From NCBI GenBank assembly GCA_029258495.1, contig JARHYV010000348.1, forward strand, positions 1 through 14,281: a stretch of DNA of 14,281 bases, given 5' to 3'. Every line of letters starts with the position of its first letter. The stretch's first letter is position 1. Shown piece after piece: positions 6,916 through 14,131 of the stretch. The DNA comes from Faecousia sp. Lineage in GTDB: Bacteria > Bacillota > Clostridia > Oscillospirales > Oscillospiraceae. A model generated the notes under the pieces. That model saw only the letters and a list, made by a program, of their open reading frames with translations. It ran no database searches and was not told where the DNA came from. Made by a program: the position numbers and the translations under genes.

Positions 6916-9477
6916 ATGAAAAAAAGCATCACGAAGAAATGCCTGTCTGCATTGCTTGCATCAGCCATGATGCTGGGGATGCTCACCCCGATCCCGGCAC
7001 ACGCTGAGCATGCCGACGCAGCGGAAGAAATGGTGGATGCCAACATTCTGGTCGGAAAGCTGCCCACCACAAACAGCACCACCCCCGTTGATGAAAACGA
7101 TCCCTCTGTGTGGATCGAAAATGCGGCTTATGCCACCGACAATGAAATCGGAAATGCGGTTTCTGACCAAGCCGGCTACAACAACACGAAAATTGCATCC
7201 GGAAATTAGAATGCAGACCTGCCCGATAATGGCTGGGATCAATGGCAGGATGTTTATTTGCAGTATGATTTTGGGAAATTGCAGGATGTCAAGAAAGTCC
7301 TGCTGTACCGCAATACATATGATCACGCGGTTTCAACCTTTAAGAATGTGAAGGTTGAATTGTCTGAAACACCGGATTTTGCGGAGTCTGTCGTGATTTT
7401 CGGAGGTGAAACCGGACAGGATGTGGAGGAAACAGCCTCTGCCAAGGGCGCACCTCAGGTGATCGAACCGGAAAGCCCTGTTCGGGCGCAGTATATCCGC
7501 ATCTGGCAGCGCGGACACTTTGTGACCAATGTACCCTTCGGTGAGTGGAAGGGCATGAGCCGGGGTGTCTTGTTCAACGAGATCCAGGTGATCGCACCGA
7601 TGCCGAAATCAGAGGCTCCCACACCGCCTCAGGAGGTTGGCACAAAGAATATCGCACTGGAAAAGCTGCCGTATGTGCGCGGACTTGCGCCCACCAATAT
7701 CGAGGCCATTACGGATGGAGCGGTGGATCAGAACTATGCTGTGCATAATAGTCTGGGAGAGCGTTGGCTCCAGTTTGAGTATAGAAATTCCTATCATATC
7801 AAAAAAATCAACTTCAAACTGGAAGAGGGGCAGTATAAATCCGTATCGGTATCTGTTTCCAACAAGCCCACCAGTGCAGGGACTGTGGTCTGGAGCGCAC
7901 AGGACTGGACACAGGACGATCAGATGATGCGTATAGATCTGGGCAGCGGAAAGTCGGCACAGTATGTCCGCTTTACCGTGAACAAAGCGGATGATCAGCC
8001 CACAAAATACTCCGAGATCGAGATCTGGGCAGATGCGGACAATTTTGACGAAACCAAGCCGGAGTATACTGCGCCCGACTCAAAATACAACACACTGGTG
8101 TGGAGCGATGAGTTTGACGGCGACAGCTTGGATACCGGAAAGTGGCAGATCATCGAGGGCATGGCAAACCATGGAGCAATCTACAACAGTCAGGCAGTCA
8201 GCGTGGAAGATGGCTGTCTGGTTCTGAACAGCAAGAATTATGGAACCACCGAAGAGCTTATCAACGCAGTGGGGTGGGATCGGTATCAGCAGCAGGAGCT
8301 TGCTGAGCATGTCACATGGTCTTCCGGCCGCGTGGAGTCCAAAAACAAGTTCTCCTTCCAGTTCGGGCGGGTAGCAGTTCGTGCAAAGCCCAATGACTCT
8401 CAGGGGATCTGGCCTGCGATCTGGATGCTCTGTCAGGATGAAACAGGACACGACGAGATCGATATTCTGGAGTATCTGGGACAGGATGCATGGGATGCAT
8501 GGACGACCAATCACTTTGGCATTCTGGGAAAGAACAAAATGTCCAGAAGTACTTCTACGAAAAACTATGAGGCATGGTGTCAGGATTTCCATGTGTTTGA
8601 AGTGGAGTGGGATCCTGAGTGCATCACCTATTTCATTGATGGAAATAAGGTATTTGATACCTCTTGGGGCAAGTGGGACAGAGATGCCATGCATACACGC
8701 CCCATGTTTATGATCCTTGAAACCCAGGTCGGCGATGGCTGGGTGGGGCCCGTGGATTATACCCGTCAGGAAACAAAACAGGACAGCGATTTTCTGGTGG
8801 ACTGGGTTCGGGTATATCAGCAGGAGGAACAGCCCATTGCACGCTTTGATGATCTTTCGGATATCCGCAGCGGAGCGGTGGAGGATCCCTATCTGACAGC
8901 CCCGATCTTTGCCAGTGAAGGCTTGCAGGAGATCCACCACGCAGCAGGAGAGGATATCCCTGCATGGCAGGATAAGGATAATTTCTTCTATGGCGGTCAG
9001 CCCCGAGGGGAAACAGACCGTGTAGCAGCAGGGGAAAATGTCAAGGGAGAGCAGGCTCTGGTCTATCACATGCCTCAGGTGAAGGATGTCCATTTGACGA
9101 CCTATTACCAGACGCTTTCCGACGGAAATTCGTGGAATATCGGCGGATGGTACGACGGCAGCAGTATTCGCGGTGCGCTGAAGAACGGAGCAAATCTTGA
9201 CTTCAAGATCTACACCTCCGCAGATAATCAGAATTGGACACTGTTCGAAAACACCAAGACGGTTGAAAATTATGTAGATGCGCATCCGGGCTATGCACGG
9301 GTCACATTTGATGCCTATGGTCTGCCGGAGGGAACCAGCTATGTCAAGGTGGTCTTCCCGGAGTATCAAGGGGTACAGTATCAGCTGAAAAAGGGTGAGG
9401 TGAAGGATGTGCTCAATACGGATGTTCAGCTTGCCAAGGTCACATTCCTGCAGGAGAAAAATGCACCCGGTGCATGA
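6916..9477 (+). CDS. Secreted multimodular GH16 beta-glucanase (laminarinase-like) interrupted by an in-frame TAG at codon 98
   Basis: Extracellular endo-beta-glucanase, 853 residues if the amber codon is read through. A Sec signal peptide spans 1-30 with likely cleavage after AHA. Then come two discoidin/F5/8C-like beta-sandwich modules at about 58-225 and 244-375. The GH16 catalytic domain is at about 393-637, with EFDG near its start, GIWPAIWML, and EIDILE giving nucleophile Glu514, Asp516 and acid/base Glu519 (the beta-bulge laminarinase-type motif). A final beta-rich module of about 215 residues is unassigned. There is no sortase signal, SLH or dockerin, so the enzyme is probably released. 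AAAGGA lies eight bases before the ATG. TAG at 7207-7209 falls inside the first module; the frame on both sides encodes one continuous domain, and everything after it is intact. Read as a stop, the product is 97 residues. A TTG at 7258 opens the downstream frame but lacks a ribosome site. A recent nonsense mutation, a sequence error or readthrough are all possible. Confidence 0.88.
7207..7209 (+). other. In-frame amber codon within the GH16 gene
   Basis: The codon TAG lies in the same frame as the ATG at 6916 and the terminal TGA at 9475-9477, between Asn-Gly-side sequence SGN and NADLPDNGW. A single base change would turn it into CAG, GAG, AAG, TGG or TAC/TAT. None of the ten confidently called complete genes in the window ends in TAG (seven TAA, three TGA), a small sample. 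The upstream product would be a signal peptide plus a fragment of one module, so it could not be catalytic. Confidence 0.95.
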
Positions 9478-9512
9478 TCCTCAGGTTTCATCAAAACGGA
9501 TCGCATACAGCA

Positions 9513-9548
9513 AAAGGGGAGTGGACGCATCTGCGTTCACTCCCCTTT
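9513..9548. terminator. Bidirectional terminator between the GH16 and DUF898-like genes
   Basis: Perfect 11-base arms, AAAGGGGAGTG and CACTCCCCTTT, enclose a loop with an inner CGCA/TGCG pairing. The hairpin lies between the two convergent stops (9477 and 9554). On the minus strand the T-run extends to four bases, on the plus strand to three, so it can serve both genes. Confidence 0.85.
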
Positions 9549-9553
9549 GTGAT

Positions 9554-9868
9554 TTATGCAAATTCCGTGTGGGCGACCTTCCATTTTTTCAGCTTGATGC
9601 TTACCCAGAACCCATAGATGCCGAAGGTGATCACAGTCAGCAGCAGCCATTTGATCCAGTTCCCGAACAAACCGATGGCGGTGCCGTTGAACCGGAGCCG
9701 ACGCCCGTTGACAACGGTGTGGTTGGTTTCCCAACGGTAGATCATGCAGCATGCCCAAGGATAGCAGATACCCAGAGTCAGAAATGTAATGATGCCCCCA
9801 AGCAGATGCCAGCAGATCAGCTGAAACAGCCCTCCGTCGAAATAGGATCTTGCGTTTTGTGTTTCCAT
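9554..9868 (-). CDS. Small DUF898-like membrane protein
   Basis: Predicted integral membrane protein of 104 residues, function unknown. Two hydrophobic regions are visible at about 15-45 (ICWHLLGGIITFLTLGICYPWACCMIY) and 70-92 (IKWLLLTVITFGIYGFWV). Between them lies the DUF898-type stretch in which a Trp and Asn-His precede VVNGRRLRFNGTAIGLFG, and the end is KLKKWKVAHTEFA. Larger DUF898 proteins such as YjgN repeat this unit; here there is a single copy, as in short Firmicutes members. The ATG at 9868 has a GGAG site seven bases upstream and a good promoter at 9901-9929. A longer frame from 9941 in another phase is a shadow. The gene stands alone, convergent with the glucanase, so context gives no role. 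Confidence 0.85.
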   Translation of the reverse strand: METQNARSYFDGGLFQLICWHLLGGIITFLTLGICYPWACCMIYRWETNHTVVNGRRLRFNGTAIGLFGNWIKWLLLTVITFGIYGFWVSIKLKKWKVAHTEFA

Positions 9869-9900
9869 AGCGATTCTCCTTTATATTTATGCTCATTGTC

Positions 9901-9929
9901 AGTATATAGGACAGATTCCGGGATTGCAA
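9901..9929 (-). promoter_or_regulatory. Promoter of the DUF898-like gene
   Basis: On the minus strand TTGCAA (9929-9924) and TATACT (9906-9901) are separated by 17 bases. The predicted start is near 9895, giving a leader of about 26 bases with the AAAGGAG ribosome site. Confidence 0.7.
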
Positions 9930-9968
9930 GTGGGGTTTCATACCGCCAGCCTATATAATGAAAGTCTA

Positions 9969-9983
9969 ACACAAGAATTGTGT
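9969..9983. repeat. Palindrome ACACAAGAATTGTGT
   Basis: Perfect 6-base arms ACACAA/TTGTGT flank a 3-base centre in the region between two divergent promoters. The size and symmetry suit a dimeric DNA-binding protein. There is no direct evidence of function. Confidence 0.4.
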
Positions 9984-10040
9984 AACAAACGGGACAATTA
10001 AGAACGGATAGGGATATGATGCCCCGAAATTGATCTGCAT

Positions 10041-10079
10041 CTTGACAAAGCACTTCTTTTTCGGTATAGTTGTGTCAAG
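10041..10079 (+). promoter_or_regulatory. Promoter of the CNNM gene, bracketed by an inverted repeat
   Basis: TTGACA (10042-10047, perfect -35), a 17-base spacer and TATAGT (10065-10070, five of six) form the best promoter in the window, with a start near 10077. The arms CTTGACA (10041-10047) and TGTCAAG (10073-10079) are perfect inverted repeats that overlap the -35 and the start site. They could be a repressor site or chance. Transcription from here gives a leader of about 170 bases. Confidence 0.75.
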
Positions 10080-10106
10080 TACAGTAAAGGAAGGTGATAC
10101 GATTTA

Positions 10107-10193
10107 ATGGACAGTTCCGGTAGTGACAGTTGCAATCCTGACAATTTGATCTGGTTTTTCGATGGCATACTTGCGCCCATTTTGCGGGAATAG
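10107..10193 (+). CDS. Possible 28-residue leader ORF ahead of the CNNM gene
   Basis: ATG at 10107 to TAG at 10191 encodes 28 residues: a polar start with Asp2, Asp7, Pro11 and Asp12 (MDSSGSDSCNPDN), followed by a hydrophobic stretch LIWFFDGILAPIL. A good ribosome site, AAGGTGAT, ends eight bases before the ATG, and the ORF begins about 30 bases after the predicted transcript start. It sits wholly within the leader of a cation-transport gene, 55 bases before that gene's ATG. I do not recognise the peptide. It could be a regulatory leader peptide, a tiny membrane protein or a chance ORF. Confidence 0.4.
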   Translation: MDSSGSDSCNPDNLIWFFDGILAPILRE

Positions 10194-10248
10194 GTATGTC
10201 TTTTTTTGTACCCGAAAATCCACCAAATTATATAAAGGAGAAATAACT

Positions 10249-11493
10249 ATGTTAAACAGCATCATTGCTATGCTAATCTGTATCATTTTATCCGCCTACT
10301 TTTCTGCAACGGAAACGGCATTTTCCTCCCTGAACAAAACTCGGCTGAAAGCCATGGCAGAAAACGGAAACCGCAAGGCATCACTGGCACTTCAGCTGTC
10401 AGAGAATTATGACAACCTGATCTCCACCATCCTGATCGGAAATAACATCGTGAATATTGCCGTTGCCTCCATTGGCACGCTGCTGTTCATCGATCTGATG
10501 GGTGAGGAAATGGGTGCCACGATCTCAACGGTGGTCGTGACCATCACCGTTCTGATTTTTGGTGAGATCACCCCGAAAAGCATTGCAAAAGATTATCCGG
10601 AAGGCTTTGCAATGTTTTCTGCACCTCTGCTGCGGATCATGATCTGGATCTTCAGACCGCTGAATTTCCTGTTCTCCGCATGGAAAAAGCTTGTGAGCAG
10701 ACTCTTTAAGTCCGGTGATGACTGCAAAATGTCTCAGGAAGAGCTGCTGCTCCTTCTGGATGAGGTTCAGCAGGAAGGTGCCATCGACGAAAGCGAAGGG
10801 GAGCTGCTGAGAAACGCAGTAGAATTCGGTGAACTGGAGGCACAGGATATTTTGACCCACCGGGTAGATCTGGAGGCTGTCAGCGTAGATGCCACCAGAG
10901 AAGAGGTGGCACAGAAGTTTGACCAGACCCAGTTTTCCCGTCTGCTTGTGTATGAAGAGAACATCGATAAGATCGTCGGTGTGATCCATCAGAAGGATTT
11001 TTACAAGGGCGGTGGGGTCACCAAGAAGGAACTGAACGAGATCGCAACACCTCCGCTGTTTGTACATCAGACGGAAAAAATCGACAACCTGCTCCAGATG
11101 CTCCGTTCTGCCAAATCACACATCGCCATTGTGGTGGATGAATACGGCGGAACACTGGGTATCGTCACCATGGAGGATATTCTGGAGGAATTGGTGGGCG
11201 AGATCTGGGATGAGCATGATGAGGTGGAAGAGCCCTTCCATAAACTCAGCGAGCACCAGTATCGGGTGGACGGTGCAGTGTCCCTCAGCGATTTCTGCGA
11301 TTATTTTGATATTCAGACCGATTCCGACAGCGTTTCTCTGGGTGGCTGGATCATGGATCAGATGGAGCGTATCCCCAAGGAGGGAGAACGCTTTGACTAC
11401 CAAAATCTGTGCATCACCATCTCTCAGGCAGAGGATCACCGTGTCCAGTCCGTTCAGGTAGAGGTCAAGCAGCCGGAGGAACTGGCGCAGTAA
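10249..11493 (+). CDS. CNNM/CorC-family divalent-cation transport protein (hemolysin-like)
   Basis: Membrane protein of 414 residues, of the family that includes bacterial Mg2+ exporters such as MpfA/CorC. The CNNM (DUF21) domain at about 1-150 shows the hallmark motifs SATETAFSS (19-27), ISTILIGNNIVNIA and FGEITPKSIA (about 104-113). A pair of CBS domains follows at about 200-320, with HIAIVVDEYGGTLGIVTMEDILEELVGEIWDE at the second. The C-terminal transporter-associated domain (CorC_HlyC) runs from about 335 to 410. The frame is open to 10162, but the ATG at 10249 is preferred: AAAGGAG precedes it by eight bases and the protein then starts directly with the first membrane helix. It is transcribed alone from the promoter at 10042 and ends before a strong terminator. 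Mg2+ or Co2+ as substrate is family knowledge, not shown here. Confidence 0.95.
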   Translation: MLNSIIAMLICIILSAYFSATETAFSSLNKTRLKAMAENGNRKASLALQLSENYDNLISTILIGNNIVNIAVASIGTLLFIDLMGEEMGATISTVVVTITVLIFGEITPKSIAKDYPEGFAMFSAPLLRIMIWIFRPLNFLFSAWKKLVSRLFKSGDDCKMSQEELLLLLDEVQQEGAIDESEGELLRNAVEFGELEAQDILTHRVDLEAVSVDATREEVAQKFDQTQFSRLLVYEENIDKIVGVIHQKDFYKGGGVTKKELNEIATPPLFVHQTEKIDNLLQMLRSAKSHIAIVVDEYGGTLGIVTMEDILEELVGEIWDEHDEVEEPFHKLSEHQYRVDGAVSLSDFCDYFDIQTDSDSVSLGGWIMDQMERIPKEGERFDYQNLCITISQAEDHRVQSVQVEVKQPEELAQ

Positions 11494-11507
11494 CGGATGG
11501 AGTGCAT

Positions 11508-11552
11508 GCAAACAGGCTGCAGCCATGTATAATAGCAGCTATGCCTGTTTGC
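11508..11552 (+). repeat. Long-loop inverted repeat after the CNNM gene
   Basis: Perfect 10-base arms GCAAACAGGC (11508-11517) and GCCTGTTTGC (11543-11552) enclose a 25-base loop. The repeat starts 15 bases after the CNNM stop. No T-run follows, so it is not a classical terminator; it may stabilise the transcript's 3' end. Confidence 0.55.
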
Positions 11553-11588
11553 TTGACGCAAAGCACCCGATGCCATAACGGTATAGAA

Positions 11589-11614
11589 AAAACCCTCGGT
11601 TTTCCGAGGGTTTT
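11589..11614. terminator. Bidirectional terminator between the CNNM and P-type ATPase genes
   Basis: AAAACCCTCGG and CCGAGGGTTTT form an 11-base stem around a TTTT loop. Rightward the T-run is four bases; leftward it is six. It lies between the convergent stops at 11493 and 11672 and suits both transcription units. Confidence 0.9.
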
Positions 11615-11671
11615 CTGTTTGATATCTAACTTGTTGCGGAGCATATTGCGCTCTTAGAAAAAGAAAACTGT

Positions 11672-13768
11672 TTATTCAGCGGCTTTCTCTTTCGGAGCCG
11701 GCAGAGCTGTCATGCTATGCAGGCTGATCCCCAATGTGGAGAGATTGTGCAGGGTTGCCGATGCTGCCGGCTGCAGAACACCCACAACACCCAGAGCAAT
11801 AAGTGAGCCGTTAAAGCCCAATACAAACCGGTAGTTTGCACGGATGCGTTTCATCAGCTCTGTGGAAATCTGGCGCAGACGCACCAACTCCCACAGGCTC
11901 TCTCCGGCAATGGTGATGTCGGCAATTTCCTGTGCGATTGCTGCACCGTCGCTGATGGCAATGCCCACATCTGCCTCGGACAGTGCCGGAGAGTCGTTGA
12001 TCCCGTCACCGACCATAATGACGGTGTGACCTTCCCTGCGCAGTTTGGCGACATAATTTGCCTTATCCTCCGGCAGAACCTCTGCACAGAAGGTATCCAC
12101 ACCCACCTGAGAGGCAATCACTGCCGCAGTCCGTTCGCTGTCGCCTGTGAGCATGACCGTCTGCTTGATCCCCATCCTGCGCAGGGTGCGCAGAACGGTT
12201 TCAGCCTCTTGCCGAAGAGGGTCTGCAATGCAGATCACTGCCGCCAGCTTGTGGTCGATGGCCAGATAGAGGTGGGAATACTCGGCAGGCAGCTGATCGA
12301 ATTTCTCCTGCTCTTCAGAAGGGATGGTGCAATTTTCGTCTTCAAATACGAAATGCGCACTGCCGATCAAAACCCGGGACTGCCCGACCGTGCTTGCGAT
12401 GCCGTGTGCCACGATGTACTCGACCTTGGAATGATATTCTTCATGCTTGAGCCCACGCTCTTTTGCCTCCTCCACCACGGCATTTGCCATGGAATGGGGG
12501 AAATGCTCTTCCAGACAGGCAGCCAGACGCAGCATCTCGGGTTCTTCGTAACCGCCGAAGGGGATGACCTTGGCGACCTTGGGGCAGGCGTGAGTCAAGG
12601 TGCCGGTCTTATCAAATACGATGGTATCTGCCTGAGCGACCGCCTCAAGGAATTTGCCGCCCTTAACGGTGATATGCTCTTTTCCGGCTTCGCGCATGGC
12701 GGAAAGTACGGTCAGGGGCATGGCAAGCTTTAGGGCACAGGAGAAATCCACCATCAGTACAGACAGCGCACGGGTCACATTCCTTGTAAGAATAAAGCTG
12801 AGGACACTTCCTGCAAAGGTATAGGGAACCAGCTTGTCTGCAAGGTTGGATGCCTTGCTCTCGGTTGCAGACTTCATCTGCTCCGACTGCTCGATCATGG
12901 TGATGATCTGATCGTAGCGGCTGCTGCCGGATGCCTGCTTGACTTCGATGACGCATTCGCCTTCTTCTACGATGGTGCCTGCATAGACTGCGCTGTCCAG
13001 ATGCTTGGGCACGGGAACCGACTCTCCTGTGAGGGATGCCTGATTGACCATGACCTCACCTTCGATCACTACACCGTCCACAGGGATGACACCGCCCACG
13101 CGAACGACCACATGATCGCCTGTGCGGATCTGAGAAATGGGAACCAGGACTTCGTTGGCGTCGGTGCGGAGCCAGACTCTGTCCACATTCAGGGACATGC
13201 ACTGTGCCAGATCCTGAATGGATTTTTTCCTCGTCCAGTCTTCCAGCAGCTCACCCAGTTCCAGCAGGAACATGACGGAGCCTGCCGTTGCAAAATCCCG
13301 GCGGAAGACGGAAATGCCAATGGAAAGTGCATCCAAAAGCTCGACCTTCATCTTCCGACGCAGGACACAATGCAGACCTCTTCCTACAAAGGGGATCGCA
13401 TGCAGCAAGACCCTTGCGATGCGCAGCGGAGCCGGCAGAAACAGGGTGCTTGCGAATTTCAGTGCGACTTTTCCAACCAGTTTTTCCTGAAATTCCCGGG
13501 TCAGCTCCCGGCTGCTGTGGCTGGGCAGGGTAATGGATTGCTCCGCCTGCTCCCATGAGAATGCCCGGACTGCCTCCAGAATATTCTTGCGCTCACCCTG
13601 ATACCGGATCACGACGCATCTGGTGCGCTCGTGGACGGTGACCTGAATGACGCCGTGTCTCTTCTGGAACCAAGCCTCCAGAAGATCTGCCTGCTGCAGG
13701 CTCATTTGTTTTTGACGAAAACGAAAGCGGATCCTTCCTTTGCTTTCATGTTCGATGATTGCGTTCAT
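11672..13768 (-). CDS. P1B-type metal-transporting ATPase with a Ser-Cys-Ala-Leu membrane motif
   Basis: Metal-translocating P-type ATPase, 698 residues. Residues 1-70 form an HMA-like domain (GRIRFRF, then VIQVTVHERTRCVVIRY) that lacks the CxxC metal site. The catalytic core is complete: TGES at 247-250, DKTGTLT with phosphorylated Asp386, EEHFPHSMA in the nucleotide domain, MLTGD and VGDGINDSPALSEADVGIA. The transmembrane ion site reads SCALKLAMP with Cys344, in place of the usual CPC. The last helices show FNGSLIALGVVG and LHNLSTLGISLHSM, typical of P1B pumps. A GGAGG site lies six bases before the ATG. It is the third gene after a 26-residue membrane peptide and a DUF6110-like protein, with a terminator-like hairpin directly ahead. 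The substrate is undetermined; the motif and company suggest a transition metal such as Mn, Zn or Fe rather than a standard Cu pump. Confidence 0.94.
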   Translation of the reverse strand: MNAIIEHESKGRIRFRFRQKQMSLQQADLLEAWFQKRHGVIQVTVHERTRCVVIRYQGERKNILEAVRAFSWEQAEQSITLPSHSSRELTREFQEKLVGKVALKFASTLFLPAPLRIARVLLHAIPFVGRGLHCVLRRKMKVELLDALSIGISVFRRDFATAGSVMFLLELGELLEDWTRKKSIQDLAQCMSLNVDRVWLRTDANEVLVPISQIRTGDHVVVRVGGVIPVDGVVIEGEVMVNQASLTGESVPVPKHLDSAVYAGTIVEEGECVIEVKQASGSSRYDQIITMIEQSEQMKSATESKASNLADKLVPYTFAGSVLSFILTRNVTRALSVLMVDFSCALKLAMPLTVLSAMREAGKEHITVKGGKFLEAVAQADTIVFDKTGTLTHACPKVAKVIPFGGYEEPEMLRLAACLEEHFPHSMANAVVEEAKERGLKHEEYHSKVEYIVAHGIASTVGQSRVLIGSAHFVFEDENCTIPSEEQEKFDQLPAEYSHLYLAIDHKLAAVICIADPLRQEAETVLRTLRRMGIKQTVMLTGDSERTAAVIASQVGVDTFCAEVLPEDKANYVAKLRREGHTVIMVGDGINDSPALSEADVGIAISDGAAIAQEIADITIAGESLWELVRLRQISTELMKRIRANYRFVLGFNGSLIALGVVGVLQPAASATLHNLSTLGISLHSMTALPAPKEKAAE

Positions 13769-13783
13769 ATAAAACCTCCATGG

Positions 13784-13812
13784 AAAAAAGGAGCCGCAAG
13801 CGCGACTCCTTT
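13784..13812 (-). terminator. Terminator-like hairpin between the DUF6110-like and ATPase genes
   Basis: Read leftward, AAAGGAG and CTCCTTT (13812-13806 and 13793-13787) form a 7-base stem topped by a CGC/GCG pairing, followed at once by a run of six T (three of them within the stem). The ATPase ATG is only 16 bases further on, so the hairpin lies inside the operon. It would reduce ATPase expression relative to the two small genes, or act as an attenuator. Confidence 0.65.
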
Positions 13813-13824
13813 ACTGCCGGTTAT

Positions 13825-14106
13825 TTATTCTTCCTCACAGTTGCAGTCACAAACCTGAGCAGCTTCCTTCTCAGCTGCCTCTTTTGCTGCACGCTCTTCA
13901 TTCAGATCCTTTGCAGCAGCCAGAATGTCCTCTGCATTTTCCTGTACTGTGGTGACAGTTTCCATGACGGAGTCCTTCATGCGCAGGCCGGCAGCGGTCA
14001 CATGGGTGTAAACCTTCTTAGCGTCCTTGCTGGTGAGCAGCTTGATGCCGACAGAGCCAAACAATGTGCCGCCTACAAAGCAAGCCATTTTTGTGTATTT
14101 ATGCAT
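13825..14106 (-). CDS. DUF6110-like small protein with a Cys-rich C-terminal tail
   Basis: Protein of 93 residues that resembles the DUF6110 family of Clostridia as I remember it; function unknown. The N-terminus has one hydrophobic, Gly-rich segment (about 7-24, MACFVGGTLFGSVGIKLL), probably a membrane anchor. A conserved-looking SKDAKKVYTHVTAAGLRMKDSVMETVTTVQENAEDI stretch follows, then a helical Ala/Glu/Lys-rich region and a tail CDCNCEEE that could bind a metal ion. AAAGGA lies nine bases before the ATG. It begins 25 bases after a 26-residue membrane peptide gene and precedes the metal ATPase by 56 bases. The company suggests a role in metal delivery or in assisting the pump, which is inference. 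Confidence 0.85.
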   Translation of the reverse strand: MHKYTKMACFVGGTLFGSVGIKLLTSKDAKKVYTHVTAAGLRMKDSVMETVTTVQENAEDILAAAKDLNEERAAKEAAEKEAAQVCDCNCEEE

Positions 14107-14131
14107 AATCCATATTCCTTTCTGTTCTGTT

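Larger units (their letters stand above)
9869..10248. other. Divergent intergenic region with two promoters and a leader
   Basis: This 380-base stretch separates the DUF898-like and CNNM genes. It contains a promoter for each (9901-9929 leftward, 10042-10070 rightward), a 15-base palindrome at 9969-9983, an inverted repeat around the rightward promoter, and a possible 28-codon leader ORF at 10107-10193. I see no tRNA or known riboswitch that I can support. Confidence 0.6.

Noticed and set aside
7258..9477. Downstream part of the GH16 frame as an independent gene from a TTG
   Set aside because: No ribosome site or promoter is seen, the start would fall in the middle of a module, and the product would lack a signal peptide. 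Kept as part of the interrupted gene.
10162..11493. Longer CNNM ORF starting at 10162
   Set aside because: No ribosome site precedes that ATG, the added 29 residues are not family-like, and a strong AAAGGAG site precedes the ATG at 10249.
11529..11534. TATAAT sequence after the CNNM gene
   Set aside because: No fitting -35, no downstream gene on the plus strand, and it lies in the loop of an inverted repeat.
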